A stretch of 64,000 nucleotides of DNA from contig JAOARW010000055.1 of the NCBI GenBank assembly GCA_025210475.1, positions 1 to 64,000 of the forward strand, written 5' to 3'. Position numbers and translations under genes: made by a program. This document shows, piece by piece, positions 35,005-44,414 of the stretch; within the stretch, counting starts at the first letter, position 1; each line of letters begins with the position of its first letter. This DNA is from Carboxylicivirga sp. Its GTDB lineage: Bacteria > Bacteroidota > Bacteroidia > Bacteroidales > Marinilabiliaceae. Below the pieces are notes generated by a model. The model was not told the origin of the DNA. It searched no databases and saw nothing but the letters and a program-made list of their open reading frames with translations.

Positions 35005-35012
35005 CAAATTTA
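35005..35012 (-). promoter_or_regulatory. Possible -7 box of the AI-2E family gene
   Basis: TAAATTTG on the minus strand, 60 nt before the ATG. The nearest TTTG upstream is too close (13 nt). Confidence 0.4.
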
Positions 35013-35146
35013 AATTGCTATTAGTCAAATAAATTGAGCCGTTTATCCTGTTAAAACATTCTTTTATCATAAGATGGATGATGCTATGATTAGCTCATTA
35101 AAGTAAACACTATTTTTACATCGCCAATACCTAATATTATAGATTC

Positions 35147-35956
35147 ATGAGAGGAGCAATTGTAGGCGATATTATTGGGTCAGCTTTTATCCAATCGCCA
35201 CAGGTTACGATGGATTTTCAGTTATTGAAACCATTTTCATCGTATACGGATGACACGGTATTAACCATTTCAACAGCGGATGCTATACTCAACAACAAGC
35301 CTTACGAAGAGGCTTTGAAAGAGTGGGCGAGAAAATATCCCAAGGCAGGTTATCAGGAAGGATTTTTAGAATGGGTATTTGCCAACAAAAAGGCCAGTTA
35401 CCAAAGTGAAGGTGATGGAGCTGCCCGACGAATTAGTCCCATTGGCTATGCTGCTGCCACGCTTAATGAAGCCATGGAGGAAGCAACCAAAGCAACACGA
35501 ATCACACACCCTTCGGAAACAAAGATTAAAGCCTCGCGAGCATTCTGTGGCGTAATCTTTTTAGCCAAATCAGGTTATAACAAAAAAGCCATCCGTGATT
35601 TCTTATTTGATGAATGTGCTTATGATTTACCAAGCGATTTTAGTAAGGATTGCGTTAGATTTCTGGGAGAAAAGTATCTATCGCCAGTACCTTGTGCGAT
35701 AATGGCCTTTTTAAACTCCAGTAATTTTGAAGATGCTATTCGAAAGGCTATTTGGCTAGGAGGCCCCAGCAATACCATTGGCAGCATTACAGGAGCATTG
35801 GCACAAGCCCATTACCAACACATTCCAAAATCGATTATTCGCAAATCATTGTCTCGACTCTCTGATGACCTGGAATCGGTTCTTTCAGCATTCGAGCAAA
35901 AGTACTGTCAAAATTTTCTGGCGGAAAAAAAAGAGATACAAATTAATTTCAAATAA
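35147..35956 (+). CDS. ADP-ribosylglycohydrolase-like protein, altered metal site
   Basis: A 269-residue member of the DraG/ARH superfamily. The N-terminal GAIVGDIIGS and the metal-site motif YTDDT (33-37) are intact. The second metal-site motif, normally GGDxDT, reads GGPSNT at 205-210, so both Asp residues are lost. The following helix SITGALAQAHY is conserved. It may have weak or changed catalysis, or bind ADP-ribose without cleaving it. Single gene ended by a strong hairpin. Confidence 0.85.
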   Translation: MRGAIVGDIIGSAFIQSPQVTMDFQLLKPFSSYTDDTVLTISTADAILNNKPYEEALKEWARKYPKAGYQEGFLEWVFANKKASYQSEGDGAARRISPIGYAAATLNEAMEEATKATRITHPSETKIKASRAFCGVIFLAKSGYNKKAIRDFLFDECAYDLPSDFSKDCVRFLGEKYLSPVPCAIMAFLNSSNFEDAIRKAIWLGGPSNTIGSITGALAQAHYQHIPKSIIRKSLSRLSDDLESVLSAFEQKYCQNFLAEKKEIQINFK

Positions 35957-35957
35957 C

Positions 35958-35986
35958 AATAAAGGCCGGATCAACCGGCCTTTATT
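35958..35986. terminator. Bidirectional terminator, ARH-like gene / lon
   Basis: A perfect 12-bp stem (35958-35969 with 35975-35986), 5-nt loop, with A/T flanks. It serves the plus-strand hydrolase gene and minus-strand lon. Confidence 0.87.
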
Positions 35987-36034
35987 ATTCCAGAGCATTA
36001 TTTATACTCCGTTTATATTCTAAAATTATTCGTT

Positions 36035-38485
36035 TTAAATCGCAAGCGGATTCTTTACTTTTTCATCCAATAGAGCAAGCGCAAGCACCTCAGATACTTC
36101 TTTTACAAAGTGGAACTCTAATCCTTCCAGATAGATATCATTAATTTCCTCAATATCTTTTTGATTCTCCTGCGATAGAATGATATCTGTTATTCCTGCT
36201 CGTTTGGCAGCCAGTATTTTTTCTTTGATACCACCTACTGGTAAAACTTTTCCGCGAAGGGTAATTTCTCCGGTCATTGCCAATCGGGCTCTAACTTTAC
36301 GCTGCGTAAAGGCTGAAGCCAACGAAGTCACCATGGTTACACCTGCCGAAGGTCCATCCTTAGGAATAGCTCCTTCCGGAACGTGCACGTGTACATTCCA
36401 TTCATCAAAAGCCTCACTCTTAATGCCCAACTTATCAGAATTGGCTCGCAAGTATTCCAAGGCTAACAAGGCCGATTCCTTCATCACATCACCCAAGTTA
36501 CCTGTAAGCGTCAATTTCCCCTTACCTTTACTTAAACTGGTTTCTACGAAAAGAATCTCACCACCCACAGCCGTCCAGGCCAAACCTGTTACAACACCTG
36601 CCGTGGTGTTATCCTGCCACTTATCTTTCGAGAATCTGGCAACACCCAAATAGTCGGCCACATCCTTAATAGAAATGGTCTTTTTAAGCTCATCTTCTTT
36701 AGCAATTTTAAGCGCCACTTTACGACAAAGCTTGGCCAATACCTTATCCAGCTCACGAACACCGGATTCGCGCGTATAAGATTCAACTATGTAGGATAGT
36801 ACCTTTTTGCTCACTGAGATGGTGCCTTTCGCAATCCCATGATTCTCCATCTGCTTTGGTAACAAATGACGCTTGGCTATCTCTGTTTTTTCCTCAAGGA
36901 TATAACCACTCACATTGATCAACTCCATACGGTCGAGCAACGGTTGAGAGATGCTGCCCAATGTATTAGCCGTAGCAACAAACATTGTTTTCGACAGATC
37001 AAAGTCTACTTCCAGGAAGTTATCATGAAAATGCTCATTCTGCTCAGGATCCAACACCTCCAATAAGGCTGCTGAAGGATCACCATGGGCACTGGCACTT
37101 ACCTTATCTATTTCATCAAGGATAAATACAGGGTTGGCCGCACCGGCCTTTTTAATACTCTGGATAATTCGTCCAGGCATAGCACCAATATAGGTTTTGC
37201 GGTGCCCACGTATTTCTGCTTCATCGTGTACTCCACCCAAGGACATACGAACGTACTTGCGCCCCAATGATTCGGCAACAGACTTCCCCAATGAGGTTTT
37301 ACCAACTCCGGGAGGGCCATACAAGCAAATAATCGGTGATTTTAATTCGCCCTTCAGTTTAAGAACAGCCAGATGTTCCAGAATACGTTCTTTTACCTTG
37401 TCCAAACCGTAATGATCGCGATCAAGAATGCGTTCTGCACGATTCAAGTCGTAATTATCTTTGGTAAACTCATTCCATGGAATATCAATTAAGGTCTGCA
37501 AGTAATTATGCTGAACCGAATATTCACCGGCTGCAGGATTTAAGCGCTGTAGCTTATCAAGCTCCTTTTTGAAAAGATCCTTAACTTCTTTGCCCCACTT
37601 TTTCTTCTTTGCCTTTTCTTTAAGGTCTTTTATCTCTTGTTCTATTGGACTGGAACCTAACTCATCCTGTATGGTCTTAATCTGCTGCTGCAACATGTAT
37701 TCGCGTTGCTGCTGATCGATATCCAACTTCACTTTGCTTTGGATATCACTTTTCAACTCTTGCATTTGCACCTCACGTGCCAAATGCTCAAGCAATAACA
37801 TCCCCCGGTCAAACAAACTGTTTTTACTTAACAGATCTTGCTTTTCATCAACCGATATATCAGAATTTGAACAAACAAAGTTGATCAGGAAAGCATCGTT
37901 TTCAATGTTCTTTACCGCAAAAGAAGCCTCGGGCGGAACATTGGATGAGGCCTTTATAACCCTCAAGGATAAATCTTTAATGGAGCTTACAACGGCTTCA
38001 AATTCGTCCCGTTGTTTCTCATCTTTTTCTTCCTCAAGTCCCTTTACCTTGGCCATGTGGTATGGCTCATCGGTAATCATTTCTTCAAGCTGAAAGCGCT
38101 TTTTACCCTGAATAATAACAGAAGTTGAATTATCAGGCATTTCCAATACCTTAATTACTTTTGCTACCGTTCCTATTTCAAACATATCCTCTTTTTGAGG
38201 ATTGTCTACTTTAACATCCTTTTGAGAAATGGCTCCAAAAACGCCTTTGGATTTTTGAATTTCCCTTATCAGTTTCAATGATTTTTCACGACCAATGGAA
38301 ATTGGTATGATCACACCCGGAAACAAGACTGTATTACGTAAGGGTAGAATTGGCAGGATGTCAGGCACTTCAAATGAACTGACATTTTGTTCATCCTCAT
38401 CCGATACGATTGGAATAAACTCAGCATCAGACTCAAAAACATCAGACATCAACACTTTATCCAAACCAAATTTATTGTTATCCAT
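36035..38485 (-). CDS. lon: ATP-dependent protease Lon
   Basis: A cytoplasmic AAA+ serine protease of 816 residues. The LON substrate-binding domain spans about 40-240, followed by a coiled coil, Walker [10 protein letters not shown] (390-398), Walker B VFILDEID (453-460) and the protease domain with PKDGPSAG carrying Ser713, and catalytic Lys756. Normal length and intact. Monocistronic by spacing. No recognisable TAnnTTTG promoter was seen upstream. Confidence 0.97.
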   Translation of the reverse strand: MDNNKFGLDKVLMSDVFESDAEFIPIVSDEDEQNVSSFEVPDILPILPLRNTVLFPGVIIPISIGREKSLKLIREIQKSKGVFGAISQKDVKVDNPQKEDMFEIGTVAKVIKVLEMPDNSTSVIIQGKKRFQLEEMITDEPYHMAKVKGLEEEKDEKQRDEFEAVVSSIKDLSLRVIKASSNVPPEASFAVKNIENDAFLINFVCSNSDISVDEKQDLLSKNSLFDRGMLLLEHLAREVQMQELKSDIQSKVKLDIDQQQREYMLQQQIKTIQDELGSSPIEQEIKDLKEKAKKKKWGKEVKDLFKKELDKLQRLNPAAGEYSVQHNYLQTLIDIPWNEFTKDNYDLNRAERILDRDHYGLDKVKERILEHLAVLKLKGELKSPIICLYGPPGVGKTSLGKSVAESLGRKYVRMSLGGVHDEAEIRGHRKTYIGAMPGRIIQSIKKAGAANPVFILDEIDKVSASAHGDPSAALLEVLDPEQNEHFHDNFLEVDFDLSKTMFVATANTLGSISQPLLDRMELINVSGYILEEKTEIAKRHLLPKQMENHGIAKGTISVSKKVLSYIVESYTRESGVRELDKVLAKLCRKVALKIAKEDELKKTISIKDVADYLGVARFSKDKWQDNTTAGVVTGLAWTAVGGEILFVETSLSKGKGKLTLTGNLGDVMKESALLALEYLRANSDKLGIKSEAFDEWNVHVHVPEGAIPKDGPSAGVTMVTSLASAFTQRKVRARLAMTGEITLRGKVLPVGGIKEKILAAKRAGITDIILSQENQKDIEEINDIYLEGLEFHFVKEVSEVLALALLDEKVKNPLAI

Positions 38486-38581
38486 ATTTATTATCTCTTA
38501 TTCAAAGTCAATTATGACAAAATGTCCTTAGTTCATCTCTAAACTAAGCGCTAGGCATACTGACAATTGGCATGCCAAAAA

Positions 38582-39796
38582 TTATTTTAACGAGGATCGG
38601 TAGCTTTGGGTTGCTTCATAAACCTCATTAATAATCTCAACATCCTGATTGGTAATCTCAACCTGACGTCGCGACATAGCCATTTTTGCTGTATTTGCAA
38701 CAGCCTTTGGTTTATTAATCTTGTATCCTTGCGGCCCTCCTATAACAAACGACGGAACAAAATTTCGTGGGAATCCACTTCCAAATATGTTACTACCAAC
38801 ACCTACCACTGTTCCCGAATTAAAGGATGTATTAATGGCACAACGGGAATAATCGCCCATAATAAGTCCACAGAACTGCAAACCGGTTTTAGCGAAACGT
38901 TGGCTTGAATAATCCCACAACTTCACCATGGCGAAATCGTTTTTTAGATTCGACGTGTTGGTATCAGCTCCAAGATTACACCATTCTCCAAGAACAGAAT
39001 CCCCAAGATAACCATCGTGCACCTTATTTGAGTAACCTGTTATGACAGAATTGCTCACTTCACCACCAACCTTGGACCAAGGGCCTATTGTAGCACCCGG
39101 AAGAATTTTGGCTCCCATGCTTATTTGTGCCGATTCTCCAATGGCTATTGGTCCGCGCAACATGGCACCTTCCCATATCTTGGCATTTTTACCAATATAA
39201 ATAGGACCTTCTTTAGGATTTAAAGAACAATACTCAACCTCGGCTCCCTCTTCAATAAATATCTGATGAATTAATTCGGGATTCTTATTAGCTCCAACAA
39301 CAGTAACTGTTTCATCGACAGGCTGAGACTGACGATCTTTTGTCAACAACTCAAAATCCCTTTGAATCTCGGATTTATTATGGGGTATAAGCTTATAAAT
39401 CTTATCCAGTAAGATAAAATCTACTTCACACTCCTGTTGATCAAAGGCTGAAAAGTCATCGTTCTCAATTGCCTTCACCGCCTCTTTACCTGCTCGAACT
39501 GCAATAACCTCATCCTTTGCAATCAGCACCTGCCCCTTCTGCAGCACTCTAATCTGTTGAACGATATGCTTATTGGGCAATACCGCTGCCGAGACAAATA
39601 GGTTATCATCCTCGAGCCTGATCGGAAATTTATCAGCCAAGGCACCTGTTGTCAAATAACTAACTTGCTTATCGAGGAAAATTTCCCACTTTTCTTTAAC
39701 CGTTAGTATGCCAATTCGAATATTAGCTTGCGTCCGCGTCCAGGTTAAAGGCATCATGCCACTTCGATGCTTTGTATCAAAAAGTATCAGATTCAT
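38582..39796 (-). CDS. GlmU-like sugar nucleotidyltransferase/hexapeptide protein
   Basis: A Bacteroidota-type GlmU-family protein of about 404 residues. I start at ATG 39796 (MNLILFDT). The N-terminal half is a divergent nucleotidyltransferase domain; the usual GxGxRM loop is absent and the start reads FDTKHRSGMMPLTWTRT. The C-terminal half is a left-handed beta helix built from hexapeptide repeats (about 200-345), with the acetyltransferase-like word NLGADTNTSNLKND. Likely makes or modifies an N-acetylated sugar nucleotide. The substrate is not readable. Confidence 0.82.
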   Translation of the reverse strand: MNLILFDTKHRSGMMPLTWTRTQANIRIGILTVKEKWEIFLDKQVSYLTTGALADKFPIRLEDDNLFVSAAVLPNKHIVQQIRVLQKGQVLIAKDEVIAVRAGKEAVKAIENDDFSAFDQQECEVDFILLDKIYKLIPHNKSEIQRDFELLTKDRQSQPVDETVTVVGANKNPELIHQIFIEEGAEVEYCSLNPKEGPIYIGKNAKIWEGAMLRGPIAIGESAQISMGAKILPGATIGPWSKVGGEVSNSVITGYSNKVHDGYLGDSVLGEWCNLGADTNTSNLKNDFAMVKLWDYSSQRFAKTGLQFCGLIMGDYSRCAINTSFNSGTVVGVGSNIFGSGFPRNFVPSFVIGGPQGYKINKPKAVANTAKMAMSRRQVEITNQDVEIINEVYEATQSYRSSLK

Positions 39797-39850
39797 GCTT
39801 ACATTTTTTACCATTACAGTTCTGCACCTGGCAATTTACAATAATTGTAA

Positions 39851-39878
39851 AAAAAAAGCTTCGGCAATACCGAAGCTT
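39851..39878 (-). terminator. Terminator after rpmE
   Basis: A perfect 9-bp stem (39856-39864 with 39870-39878), 5-nt loop, and on the minus strand a following run of T's (A tract 39849-39857). Confidence 0.85.
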
Positions 39879-39901
39879 CATATCTTATACCTTTGATGCT
39901 A

Positions 39902-40162
39902 CTATTTGCGCTTGTCAAAGTGTTTTTGGTATCTGCTCATGAACTTATCTACACGTCCTGCAGTATCAACAAGTTTCATCTTACCAGTATAAAATGGGTG
40001 AGACGTACTTGAGATTTCTAACTTAACCTGAGGATATTCAACTCCTTCGATTTCAACAGTGTCTTTAGTGTTAACAGTAGAACGAGTAATGAACGTATCC
40101 CCATTTGACATGTCGGTAAAAGCTACCAACCTGTAATTGTCTGGATGAATTCCCTGTTTCAT
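39902..40162 (-). CDS. rpmE: 50S ribosomal protein L31 type B
   Basis: An 86-residue ribosomal protein. It starts [15 protein letters not shown] and has [11 protein letters not shown] in the middle and a basic C-terminus [16 protein letters not shown]. The zinc-binding cysteines of type A L31 are absent, so this is the zinc-independent type B form, which is the only L31 in many Bacteroidota. Single gene with a textbook promoter and terminator. Confidence 0.96.
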   Translation of the reverse strand: MKQGIHPDNYRLVAFTDMSNGDTFITRSTVNTKDTVEIEGVEYPQVKLEISSTSHPFYTGKMKLVDTAGRVDKFMSRYQKHFDKRK

Positions 40163-40208
40163 TGTTATATAATTTAATTCTTTAATATTCTATGTTCGTA
40201 TCGGGCTG

Positions 40209-40239
40209 CAAAGGTAAACTATAAATTTTAACCTGCAAA
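40209..40239 (-). promoter_or_regulatory. Promoter of rpmE
   Basis: Minus strand: -33 TTTG (40239-40236), 19-nt spacer, -7 TACCTTTG (40216-40209). Complete match to the Bacteroidota promoter consensus. The leader is about 40 nt. Confidence 0.78.
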
Positions 40240-40266
40240 GCTTTTAATGTATTTAATCTCTGAAAT

Positions 40267-41466
40267 TTATAATTCTTTTTCTATGGTCGTATTATACTTG
40301 GTATCTACGGGAATTGATGCAGCCCTCACTTTTTCATTGTTTTTATTATCAAAAATATATCTGTAAGTGATGTGTTTTTTGCCAAAAGCAGCCCCCATAG
40401 ACTCTTGTAAAACGCGCATTTTGGGATTAAAATCACCTACCCACGACAACTCTAATTCCTTCAGGTGCGGGTTTTTATCCACCACTCCTTTTAAATGCCA
40501 GAATAATCCCGACTCAATTCCTGAACGTTGAAACTTCGGAACCACTCCTAAAATTACAACCCGTGCACGCGTCATGTATCTTTTTCGTTTCATCCATACA
40601 AAACGAAGCTTGTTAAGCAAATTCATTTTTCCATTAAAATGTTTCAGAATTTGATTAACATCAGGAAACAACACTAAAAATCCGATGGGCTTGCCCTCAT
40701 GATAAGCATACCATATGATATCTTCCATCATAAAAGGCTTTGCCTTCATCATAGTTGCCTTCAGTACCTTTTTATCGATGGGTGTAAAATTCTCGTGAAA
40801 ACGCCAGGCGTCATTATAGATGGTTTCAAAATCATCGATAAATTTATCAGCCTCATTTATTTTGAAGTGTTTGAAGCTAAATCCTTCTTTCTTAACCACC
40901 CATCCGGCGATTTTCCAAAACCTCTCAGGAAATGGAACGCTTAAATCGAGGTGATTGGTTATTTGCTCAAAGTAGGTGGTAAAACCATATTCTTCAAAAA
41001 ACTTTTTGTAGTAAGGCGGATTGTATTGCATGCCAAAACCTGGCTGTGAAAAGCCTTCAACCAAGCAACCCCAAAAGTTATCATTCTCGCCAAAGTTAAT
41101 AGGGCCGTCCATGGCCTGCATTTTATTTTTCTTCAACCAATCTCTGGCAGTATCAAACAGCATAAAAGCCGCCTCATTATCGTCGATACATTCGAAAAAT
41201 CCCATACCTCCGGTTGGTTGCTCAAAGCCGTCAGCCTTTTTATGGTTGATAAAAGCCGCAATACGTCCAATTACCTTATCGTCCTTGATCAAGATGAAGC
41301 GTGTGGCCTTACCATGATTGAAATAAGAGTTTTCCGAAGGACTAAACACTTCCTCAATCATCGAATCCAAAGGGCGCACATAGGCATCATCATCTTTATA
41401 AATGACTTCTACAAGATCTAAAAATTGCTTCTTTGTTAATTTATCTGATACTTCGACTATTTTCAT
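40267..41466 (-). CDS. GNAT-like acetyltransferase fold protein
   Basis: About 399 residues from ATG 41466 (a TTG lies two codons upstream). A large protein with two GNAT-like halves: an N-terminal segment with TRFILIKDDKVIGRIAAFINH and a C-terminal one with ARVVILGVVPKFQRSGIESGLFW, the latter resembling the acetyl-CoA loop. Such long GNAT proteins are common and uncharacterised in Bacteroidota. Substrate unknown. A weak -7 box (TATTTTTG) lies at 41521-41514. Confidence 0.72.
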   Translation of the reverse strand: MKIVEVSDKLTKKQFLDLVEVIYKDDDAYVRPLDSMIEEVFSPSENSYFNHGKATRFILIKDDKVIGRIAAFINHKKADGFEQPTGGMGFFECIDDNEAAFMLFDTARDWLKKNKMQAMDGPINFGENDNFWGCLVEGFSQPGFGMQYNPPYYKKFFEEYGFTTYFEQITNHLDLSVPFPERFWKIAGWVVKKEGFSFKHFKINEADKFIDDFETIYNDAWRFHENFTPIDKKVLKATMMKAKPFMMEDIIWYAYHEGKPIGFLVLFPDVNQILKHFNGKMNLLNKLRFVWMKRKRYMTRARVVILGVVPKFQRSGIESGLFWHLKGVVDKNPHLKELELSWVGDFNPKMRVLQESMGAAFGKKHITYRYIFDNKNNEKVRAASIPVDTKYNTTIEKEL

Positions 41467-41710
41467 TAACAAGGTATTTTATAAAGGAAACGTACAAGCC
41501 GAAGGGCTTAGCACAAAAATAGCCGAATAATTTAATTAAACCAGATTTACAGGACTAATTTGCAGCTGAACCATCACCATTTTTAGTATGCAATAAAGCT
41601 GATTTTTTAGGTAAACATTTCTCTCCTATCACTAAAAACTAAGTTTGTTAGCAAACTATGGCACAAGCATAAATTGCTGACAACTAATCATTTTACCTTT
41701 GATCTACATC

Positions 41711-43183
41711 TTAACGGAACGAAAACCAGGCGTCGTAATCTTCAGGTTTTTTAATGGCTACATCATTGTGATAGTATTCATTATGAGCTGCCACATAGGA
41801 ATAATTTTTACTCATTTCTTTCCAATTGGCTGCTACATCTTTAACCGCATTAATTAAGTATTCCACCTCATCGTCCGACATGGTTGGATGGATGGACATA
41901 CGAATCCATCCGGGTTTTTCAGACAGATCACCTTTGTTAATTTTACTGGTAATCTTGTTCGAAGTGTAATAATCTACGTGCAGCAGATAATGTCCATAAG
42001 TTCCGGCACACGAGCAACCACCTCTGACTTGTATGCCATAATGATCGTTTAGCAAACGAACTGCCAGGTTGAAATGCAGGTTATCGATATAAAATGAGAT
42101 GGCCCCCAGACGCTGATCAACATTATTGGCCAAAATATTCATTCCGGGTATGCTTCTGAATTCTTTGAAGATTTTCTCAACAATTTCATCTTCCCGCTTA
42201 TGAATATTTTCTACCCCCATCTCATCCTTCAGTTTGATAACCAATGCAGCTTTGATCGATTGCAGAAAACCGGGTGTTCCACCATCTTCCCGGGCTTCAA
42301 TGTCATCAATGTAACGATACTTGCCCCAACGGTTGGTCCAATCAACGGTGCCACCTCCTGAGTTATCGGGAGCCGAGTTGTGATAAAGTGCCCGGTTAAA
42401 CACCAGAACACCAGAACTACCGGGGCCACCAAGAAACTTATGTGGTGAGAAAAAGATAGCATCCAAACTCTCAAGCGGATCGCCCGGATGCATGTTTATT
42501 TTATCGTATGGCGCCGATGCAGCAAAGTCAACAAAACAGAAGCCTCCATTTTGATGCATGATACGAGCCAGCTCATAATAAGGCGTGCGTACACCAGTTA
42601 CGTTAGAGCAGGCACTAAAAGAGCCAATTTTAAGCGTGCGATTTTTATACTTCTCCACTTCGCGTCTTAAAGCATCTGGATTAATCAAGAGCTGATCATC
42701 CGGTTCAATTACCACCACATCGGCATTGGTTTCAAGCCATGATGTATGATTGGAATGATGCTCCATGTGCGTAATGAATACCACGGGACGCTGATCAACC
42801 GGGATACTGCAGAATTGTTGAGCCTGTTCGGGCACACGCATGCCTAACATACGCTGCAACTTGTTCACTACATAGGTCATTCCAAAACCAGCTGTAATAA
42901 TAATATCATCCTCGCCAGCATTCACATGTTCTTTAATAATGTTATGCGAATGCTTGTAGATATTGGTCATAATCATTCCGGTATCACTCGATTCGGAATG
43001 GGTGTTGGCAACCATAGGGCCAATGGTATTTTTCATCAGATCTTCGATCGGCTCATAAAGACGTCCGCTAGCAATCCAATCGGCATAAACCAATGGTTTT
43101 TCACCAAAAGGCGTTTGTATCGTCGCATTCCATCCTATTGTATTTTTTCTAAACTTATCGAAGTATTCTTCTAAAACAGCCAT
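41711..43183 (-). CDS. Class V aminotransferase (cysteine desulfurase-like)
   Basis: A 490-residue fold-type I PLP enzyme. The PLP lysine lies in SPHKFLGGPGSSG (Lys249), the cofactor Asp/His region in FVDFAAS (217-223), and a C-terminal loop RGGCSCAGTYGHYL contains Cys390 and Cys392, the area that carries the active Cys in SufS/Csd. No SufE, SufU or other Fe-S assembly gene is nearby, and it is longer than SufS (about 405), so desulfurase, selenocysteine lyase or other activity is open. Confidence 0.82.
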   Translation of the reverse strand: MAVLEEYFDKFRKNTIGWNATIQTPFGEKPLVYADWIASGRLYEPIEDLMKNTIGPMVANTHSESSDTGMIMTNIYKHSHNIIKEHVNAGEDDIIITAGFGMTYVVNKLQRMLGMRVPEQAQQFCSIPVDQRPVVFITHMEHHSNHTSWLETNADVVVIEPDDQLLINPDALRREVEKYKNRTLKIGSFSACSNVTGVRTPYYELARIMHQNGGFCFVDFAASAPYDKINMHPGDPLESLDAIFFSPHKFLGGPGSSGVLVFNRALYHNSAPDNSGGGTVDWTNRWGKYRYIDDIEAREDGGTPGFLQSIKAALVIKLKDEMGVENIHKREDEIVEKIFKEFRSIPGMNILANNVDQRLGAISFYIDNLHFNLAVRLLNDHYGIQVRGGCSCAGTYGHYLLHVDYYTSNKITSKINKGDLSEKPGWIRMSIHPTMSDDEVEYLINAVKDVAANWKEMSKNYSYVAAHNEYYHNDVAIKKPEDYDAWFSFR

Positions 43184-43251
43184 TATCTACCTGGTTTGAT
43201 TTTTACTTATCCCAATTAATAAAAATATAATCAGCGCTTTCTGCAAAGTCT

Positions 43252-43259
43252 CAAATATA
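43252..43259 (-). promoter_or_regulatory. Possible -7 box of the aminotransferase
   Basis: TATATTTG on the minus strand, 69 nt before the ATG; no TTTG at the right distance upstream. Confidence 0.42.
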
Positions 43260-43322
43260 ATATTTTAATAAGATTATAAGCATGATTTCTGTTCAAAGGC
43301 AACGTTCTACAACAATTAGTGT

Positions 43323-43339
43323 CTAACTTCTGAAGTTAG
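43323..43339. repeat. 17-bp palindrome, 7-base arms
   Basis: CTAACTT and AAGTTAG around a 3-base centre, the same design as the palindromes at the left end of the window. It lies 20 nt past the stop of the AlkD-like gene. There is no T run on the minus strand, so it is not a typical terminator. Confidence 0.6.
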
Positions 43340-43359
43340 TGCTTTTTGGCTTGTCCAGG

Positions 43360-44043
43360 TTAGGGATTTAACAAATCCATTTCACTGATCAATTCCTCAG
43401 CAATTAGTTTTGCATTGGTATTTCCCTTTGAATTTAACTGATCGATAAACTCTTTTACCTCATTAAGCTCTTTGGGATTACTGCGCATATTCATCCGTAA
43501 AGCAAACGACAAGGCTCTACTAACAAATAAATCATCCATTGTATTAAGCGCATCCAAAAGTTCACGATTAGAAAAAACCTGCTTACAAGAACCATTCTGA
43601 ACCATTCGACCAGTCGTATAATAAGCAGTCGCTTTTAAAAACTTGTTTTTGCTATTCAACCATACCGGAAGAACTTCTTTTATAACAGGTAATCGAGACC
43701 AAAGAAACATGGCTGTGCGCTCCACTAAATCTTTGTTGGTAATCAACTCACCCCATTCATTGCATCGGGCCAAACTCATTTCTTCAGCAGGCACAATTAA
43801 TGCAGCCAAAAGCATTGTTTCACGTATTTCCTGAAACCACATGCGCTCAGCCAGCTCAAAACTCACAGGAATTCGTTTCGCCAATTGCTTAATATGCGGA
43901 ATGGCTACCCCATAATTTAGGCGGTATTTAATGCCTCCCTCTTCCATTTGAGCTGTTGCTGCTCCATTCATGTGTAAACGCAATTGTTTTGTTACCCAAT
44001 CCAATTCTTTTACTACTTTCTGATTATCAATAAAAAACTTCAT
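43360..44043 (-). CDS. AlkD-like DNA alkylation repair HEAT protein
   Basis: A 227-residue all-helical protein of the DNA alkylation repair (AlkC/AlkD) family. The family block YRLNYGVAIPHIKQLAKRI, with the following WFQEIRETMLLAALI, is clear. AlkD removes positively charged alkylated bases; its active Trp/Asp set cannot be aligned with certainty here, so it may be a paralogue that binds but does not cut. Single gene. Confidence 0.75.
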   Translation of the reverse strand: MKFFIDNQKVVKELDWVTKQLRLHMNGAATAQMEEGGIKYRLNYGVAIPHIKQLAKRIPVSFELAERMWFQEIRETMLLAALIVPAEEMSLARCNEWGELITNKDLVERTAMFLWSRLPVIKEVLPVWLNSKNKFLKATAYYTTGRMVQNGSCKQVFSNRELLDALNTMDDLFVSRALSFALRMNMRSNPKELNEVKEFIDQLNSKGNTNAKLIAEELISEMDLLNP

Positions 44044-44103
44044 ATTCCGCGTCTATTAGAGAATACAAAGGAAAAAGTTTTTTTGTTTTTTTTTCATTTC
44101 TTC

Positions 44104-44135
44104 TTGCAATTAATCAAACACAATTACTATCTTTG
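44104..44135 (+). promoter_or_regulatory. Promoter of tRNA-His
   Basis: TTG at 44104-44106, 21-nt spacer, TATCTTTG at 44128-44135. The start would fall around 44141, giving a short 5' leader to the tRNA. Confidence 0.65.
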
Positions 44136-44154
44136 CAATCGCAAAAACAAAAAT

Positions 44155-44229
44155 GGTGGTTGTAGCTCAGCTGGTTAGAGCGCTGGATTGTGGTTCCAGA
44201 GGTCGCCGGTTCGAAACCGGTCTTCCACC
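44155..44229 (+). tRNA. trnH: tRNA-His (GTG)
   Basis: Full cloverleaf: D arm GCTC/GAGC, anticodon stem CTGGA/TCCAG around loop TTGTGGT (anticodon GTG), and T arm GCCGG/CCGGT with loop TTCGAAA. The extra G at -1 (44155) faces C73 (44229), the identity pair of tRNA-His. The 3' CCA is not encoded. The acceptor stem GTGGTTG/CTTCCAC has two adjacent T-T mismatches at positions 5-68 and 6-67, which is unusual. Confidence 0.93.
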
Positions 44230-44230
44230 C

Positions 44231-44268
44231 AAAAGCCTCAGTTAGAAATAGCTGAGGCTTTTCTTTTA
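44231..44268 (+). terminator. Terminator after tRNA-His
   Basis: An 11-bp perfect stem (44231-44241 with 44252-44262), 10-nt loop, then a T-rich tail. Confidence 0.85.
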
Positions 44269-44414
44269 CCTATATTTTACCTTCCTTTTTTATTTATACC
44301 GCGTTTAAATTACTGATATTCAGAGTTCACTTGCTTATTTTTTAGTAATTTTCAGTTCTTGTTAGCTCTACATACAAGGAAAACAACTCAGTTAAAACGG
44401 AAGAATCATATATT

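Noticed and set aside
43323-43339. Terminator for the AlkD-like gene
   Set aside because: The stem is good, but no T run follows on the minus strand; the T's lie on the wrong side for that gene.
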